Of a DNA stretch of 45,592 nucleotides, positions 42,287 through 45,592 are shown piece by piece. The stretch is taken from contig CAJXRD010000021.1 of NCBI GenBank assembly GCA_913058295.1, positions 1 through 45,592 of the forward strand, written 5' to 3'. The notes beneath the pieces were generated by a model. It ran no database searches. It saw nothing but the letters and a program-made list of their open reading frames with translations, and had not been told where the DNA came from. Source of the DNA: an uncultured Flavobacteriales bacterium. GTDB taxonomy: Bacteria > Bacteroidota > Bacteroidia > Flavobacteriales > Flavobacteriaceae. The translations under genes were made by a program, and so were the position numbers. The number at the start of each line of letters is the position of its first letter. Position 1 is the first letter of the stretch.

Positions 42287-43240
42287 CTAGAAAAATCTCG
42301 GATTCAATACTCGTTCTGGTCTATTAAATACATCAAAACGAATCATAAATTCATAGGAACCATCATTATACATTTGTACATCTGTAGTTTCATAATCATA
42401 GCCAAATCCTATAAATATTTGGTCTGTTGCCTGAAATCCTGCCATTGCACTCCAAGCTGCATCCAATCTATATGCTACCCCTGCAGTAAACTTTTGTATA
42501 ATTAAAAAGTTTGCTGATATATCTACCTGAAGTGGTGCTCCACTTACCGCCTTAACGAAGGTTGCTGGTTTAAACTTTAAATTTTCACTTAAATCAAATA
42601 CATACCCAGCAATAAAAAAGTAATGCAAACGGTCTGCTGCAGATGTTGCTTCAGCTACTGGTCCATTGGGGTCTCCTTCTATATCTGACTCATCAAAATG
42701 CTTGGTCGTTAAAAAGTTAGGCACAGACAAACCGGCATAAAACCTATCCGTATTAAAATAAATACCTGCCCCTATCTGTGGCTCCACCTTATTATCGATA
42801 TTGTTTTCAAAAATATCGCCTTCATTGTAAATGTTTAATTTTGAAAAGTCAACATCCAAAATATCTATACCTCCTTTTAATCCAAAGGATAATTCTGATA
42901 CATCTGAAAGGTTGATGGTATAAGAATAATCTACTGTGATATTTGTTTCTACAGCGGGTCCAATATGATCGCTTACAATAGTTAAACCAAGTCCCATATT
43001 ATCTAAAGTTCCAATAGGAGTATCAGCAGTTAATGTAGCTGTTTTTGGTGCTCCATCTAATCCTACCCATTGGGTACGATATAAAAGACCAAAACTTAAT
43101 ACATCCCGGTTTCCAGCATAAGCCGGATTTACAACTTGTGTATTATACATATATTGAGTGTACTGTGGATCTTGTTGTGCCTTACCAGAAAAACATCCTA
43201 GTAAAATCAAAAGTGTGAGTAGTAAATAACTTTTTTTCAT
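42287..43240 (-). CDS. sprF: PorP/SprF family type IX secretion membrane protein
   Basis: This 317-aa outer-membrane barrel has a signal peptide ending near GKAQQ, the family start QQDPQYTQYMYNTQVVNPAYAG, GLLYRTQWVGLDGAPKT, and a C-terminal IFIGFGYDYETTD strand. SprF-like proteins are needed for secretion or surface attachment of the specific type-B T9SS substrate encoded next to them, so its partner is the repeat protein immediately upstream. There are 52 bp between the adhesin stop and this ATG, containing a GC-rich hairpin. Confidence 0.93.
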   Translation of the reverse strand: MKKSYLLLTLLILLGCFSGKAQQDPQYTQYMYNTQVVNPAYAGNRDVLSFGLLYRTQWVGLDGAPKTATLTADTPIGTLDNMGLGLTIVSDHIGPAVETNITVDYSYTINLSDVSELSFGLKGGIDILDVDFSKLNIYNEGDIFENNIDNKVEPQIGAGIYFNTDRFYAGLSVPNFLTTKHFDESDIEGDPNGPVAEATSAADRLHYFFIAGYVFDLSENLKFKPATFVKAVSGAPLQVDISANFLIIQKFTAGVAYRLDAAWSAMAGFQATDQIFIGFGYDYETTDVQMYNDGSYEFMIRFDVFNRPERVLNPRFF

Positions 43241-43258
43241 GTTATAAATTTTTTATTC

Positions 43259-43278
43259 CCGGGAGGTCTCCCTCCCGG
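43259..43278. other. GC-rich hairpin between adhesin and sprF genes
   Basis: CCGGGAGG (43259-43266) and CCTCCCGG (43271-43278) form a perfect 8-bp, GC-rich stem with loop TCTC. It lies 14 bp after the adhesin stop codon and 18 bp before the sprF ATG. There is no T-run on the minus strand, so it is not a standard terminator; it may stabilise the upstream mRNA 3' end or attenuate sprF expression. Confidence 0.65.
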
Positions 43279-43292
43279 TACTTTTTGATTTT

Positions 43293-45592
43293 CTATCTAT
43301 TTAAATATAAGTATCCTGAATAATTTTTCTTACCTGGGTTTGCATCAGGTCCATCGCCAAAGAAGGTTATAATATAGAAGTATGTTCCTGTTGGAGCATC
43401 TCTCTGCCCCTCAATCATCATCCTAGCATCAGCATCTCCTGTAAATACATTCCCTCCTGCAACGTTTTCATATCCATTGGTCTCCCATACCAAGATACCC
43501 CAACGATTATAAATCTTAACATTATTATTTGGATAATTCTCAATTCCATCCAGTTTGAAATAATCATTGAAGTTATCCTCATTTGGCGTTACACCATTAA
43601 AGATTTCAAAAGTAACTTCTGGTTCTACAATTGGTAAGATAACTACAGTAGGATCATTAAGCTCTTCTGTACTTGGATCATCAGATTCGTCGGCAGCTAC
43701 ATCACCAATTAAATTTTCTCCAGTTACAATGGCTTGATTAACTACCTCTCCATTATCGATATCCTCCTGAGTGATAACATAGGTTGCAGTAAATGTGGTA
43801 TTATCCGTTTCTAATGGTAATAATTCCTCTATTGGCCCCCCTTCTATGATTAACCCTGGTAATGGATCCTCAATAGTAATGTTATAGATTGTTTCCGTCT
43901 GACTATCATTGGTTACACTAAAAGTATATTCTATTATCTCTCCTACATCCGCACTACCATCACTATCCTCGTCAATCCATTGACCAGATTTTAGTAGGGT
44001 CATTGTTGGAATCGTTACAATAATAGCACAACTTAAATTGACAATAGTAGGACGATCTTCTTCGAAATTCTCTCTATCTGAAAGGTCTAAAATCGTTTCT
44101 CCTCCTGGAGTTGTCCCCTCAACTGTTGCTTGATTTATAATAGGAAGAGGGTTCTGATCAGGTTCATGTTCTAAATCTAACTCAGTCAATACATAATATC
44201 CTGTAAAAGTAGAATCATCTATAGCTCCTGGTGCCAATGTTGCGATTGGTCCGCCTTCTAGTTCTATACCTGGTAACGGATCGGTTATTACAATATTGGT
44301 AAGCTCTGTATTACCAAGATTAGCCACTGTAAAAGTATAGTGAATAACATCCCCTACACTTGGACAGCCACTCTCGTCCATATCCATCAATTCTGCTTCT
44401 TTAATAAGTGCAATATCTGAATCCTGACATAAGTCTGTATCCGTTGGATCATCTTCTAACTCACTATTATCATCAGATAAATCACTTACTGTTGACTGAT
44501 CTGGTGCTGTTCCTACTGCTTCCGCTTGATTCGTAACAAGTCCTGCATCAATATCTGCCTGAGTGATAACATAAGTCGCTGTGAATGTCACTGCATCTGA
44601 TGCTCCCGCTGCCAATGTTGCGATTGGACCTCCATTTACAGTTACTAAAGGATCCGTTACTATAACATCACTTAAGGTAACATTTCCAGTATTAATTACC
44701 GTAAATACATAACTAATGGTCTCATCTACATCTGAACATCCATCCTGATCTTCATCATTAAATGTTCCTACTTTGATAAGTGCAATGCTTGGGTCCTGAC
44801 ATAAGTCCGTATCCGTTGGATCATCTTCCAATTCACTATTATCATCAGATAAGTCACTTACTGTAGACTGATCTGGTGCTGTTCCTACTGCTTCCGCTTG
44901 GTTTGTTACAACTCCTGTATCAATATCTGCCTGAGTGATAACATAGGTCGCTGTGAATGTCACTGCATCGGATGCTCCCGCTGCCAATGTTGCGATTGGG
45001 CCTCCATTTACAGTTACCAATGGATCGGTTACAATAACATCACTTAGCGTAACATTTCCAGTATTGATTACCGTAAAGACATAACTAATAGTCTCACCTA
45101 CATCAGAACATCCATCTTGATCTTCATCATTAAAAGTTCCTACTTTGATAAGTGCAATACTTGGATCCTGACATAAGTCCGTATCCGTTGGATCATCCTC
45201 CAATTCACTATTATCATCAGATAAGTCACTTACTGAAGACTGATCAGGTGCTATTCCTTTTGCTAATGCCTGGTTCGTTACTACTCCTGCATCAATATCT
45301 GCCTGAGTGATAGCATAGGTTCCTGAGAACATGCTAATATTTGCTTCTCCAGGTGCTAAGGTAATTGGAGTACCTGATACCGTAATTAATGGATCGGTTA
45401 CTATAACACCAGTTAATGTTACATTTCCAGTATTAGCAACTTTGAATGTATAACTAATCGTTTCTCCAACATCGGAACATCCATCCTGATCTTCATCATT
45501 AAAAGTTCCATATTTGATAAGTACAATGCTTGGATCTTGACATAAGTCCGTATCTGTTGTATCGTCATTATCGGTTGCTGTTCCAGATAGAT
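43293..45592 (-). CDS. Large DUF11-repeat surface adhesin with T9SS type-B sorting domain, 5' end missing
   Basis: The reading frame continues through the right edge of the window with no stop; the ATG at 45330-45332 is internal (flanked by LAPGEANIS). The visible 765 residues contain five beta-sandwich DUF11-like modules (each with NTGN, VTDPL, ITQxDID and VTNQA motifs) and end in a gliding-motility-associated type-B sorting domain (FNGVTPNEDNFNDYFKLDG, VKIYNRWGILVWE, GTYFYIITF, YSGYLYLNR). Three modules have a Cys pair (DLCQD, DQDGCSD) and an acidic DEDQDG loop that could bind calcium. It is likely a SprB-like cell-surface adhesin exported by the T9SS with the downstream sprF and OmpA genes. 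Confidence 0.9.
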   Translation of the reverse strand, partial: LSGTATDNDDTTDTDLCQDPSIVLIKYGTFNDEDQDGCSDVGETISYTFKVANTGNVTLTGVIVTDPLITVSGTPITLAPGEANISMFSGTYAITQADIDAGVVTNQALAKGIAPDQSSVSDLSDDNSELEDDPTDTDLCQDPSIALIKVGTFNDEDQDGCSDVGETISYVFTVINTGNVTLSDVIVTDPLVTVNGGPIATLAAGASDAVTFTATYVITQADIDTGVVTNQAEAVGTAPDQSTVSDLSDDNSELEDDPTDTDLCQDPSIALIKVGTFNDEDQDGCSDVDETISYVFTVINTGNVTLSDVIVTDPLVTVNGGPIATLAAGASDAVTFTATYVITQADIDAGLVTNQAEAVGTAPDQSTVSDLSDDNSELEDDPTDTDLCQDSDIALIKEAELMDMDESGCPSVGDVIHYTFTVANLGNTELTNIVITDPLPGIELEGGPIATLAPGAIDDSTFTGYYVLTELDLEHEPDQNPLPIINQATVEGTTPGGETILDLSDRENFEEDRPTIVNLSCAIIVTIPTMTLLKSGQWIDEDSDGSADVGEIIEYTFSVTNDSQTETIYNITIEDPLPGLIIEGGPIEELLPLETDNTTFTATYVITQEDIDNGEVVNQAIVTGENLIGDVAADESDDPSTEELNDPTVVILPIVEPEVTFEIFNGVTPNEDNFNDYFKLDGIENYPNNNVKIYNRWGILVWETNGYENVAGGNVFTGDADARMMIEGQRDAPTGTYFYIITFFGDGPDANPGKKNYSGYLYLNR
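44428..45592 (-). repeat. Near-identical 372-bp tandem coding repeats
   Basis: The marker sequence CATAAGTC begins at 44428, 44800, 45172 and 45541, giving periods of 372, 372 and 369 bp (124, 124 and 123 codons). Copies at 44428 and 44800 are near-identical in DNA and protein; the copy at 45172 is similar but more diverged. The window ends within the next copy, so repeat number is unresolved. Confidence 0.92.

Noticed and set aside
45330-45332. ATG as the adhesin start codon
   Set aside because: The frame continues upstream to the window edge with module sequence before it, and no signal peptide follows the ATG; it is an internal Met.
44428-45592. CRISPR-like or other non-coding repeat array
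   Set aside because: The 372-bp repeats keep one open frame and encode DUF11-like modules of the adhesin.

Overview
The window looks like a piece of a low-GC Flavobacteriaceae (Bacteroidota) chromosome, read as a draft contig. Supporting signs are two type IX secretion (T9SS) sorting domains, a PorP/SprF protein, Bacteroidota-restricted families (DUF4295, DUF2652, DUF4369, the OMP_b-brl_3 barrel), TAnnTTTG-type -7 promoter elements and the rpmB-rpmG-DUF4295-ftsY-rimO gene order. The first 45 bases are not genomic: they are an Illumina Nextera P5/i5/Read-1 adapter ending in the Tn5 mosaic end. The right end stops inside near-identical 372-bp coding repeats, a likely reason for the assembly break.

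Layout. 46-5264: end of a polysaccharide locus (truncated four-helix-bundle gene, UDP-N-acetylhexosamine dehydrogenase, Wzc-like tyrosine kinase, Wza-like lipoprotein), with arrays of degenerate 7-bp repeats on both sides of the dehydrogenase gene. 5368-8989: ABC-F ATPase, SDR oxidoreductase, membrane-anchored alpha/beta hydrolase. 9078-12868: a probable hydrolase relic, then a minus-strand cluster of glycosyltransferase, CDCC-motif BNR lipoprotein and a DUF2652 cyclase-fold protein. 12977-19157: translation/secretion block (rimO, ftsY, DUF4295, rpmG, rpmB) preceded by cinA, an orphan HPt protein, an FAH-family enzyme and a DEDDh exonuclease. 19191-24909: lipoamide acyltransferase (E2), GT2 glycosyltransferase, recR, secreted T9SS beta-propeller. 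25081-30843: sodium/solute symporter, CoA-binding protein, an outer-membrane beta-barrel receptor gene, a FabH-like synthase. 31043-38216: htpG, DoxX, AlkB-like dioxygenase, S1/P1 nuclease, alpha/beta hydrolase, DUF819 transporter-like protein, DUF4369 lipoprotein, small conserved protein. 38257-40160: manA-queD-idi. 40264-45592: OmpA/PD40 protein, PorP/SprF and a large T9SS type-B repeat adhesin, transcribed as adhesin-sprF-ompA.

The most interesting signal is around the outer-membrane barrel gene (27211-29655). Three plus-strand sites share TATGTTAAA, 12-13 nt, TGTAACA, exactly 16 nt, then GTCTATA or GTCTTAT. This is the layout of an ECF-sigma promoter with a conserved upstream box. One copy sits before the barrel gene. 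The other two each lie about 100 nt before an intrinsic-terminator-like hairpin in a gene-free stretch, which suggests two co-regulated small RNAs. Short complementarities to the barrel mRNA leader make an envelope-stress circuit (ECF sigma, outer-membrane protein and sRNAs, as with E. coli sigma-E) a testable but unproven reading. No sigma or anti-sigma gene is in the window.
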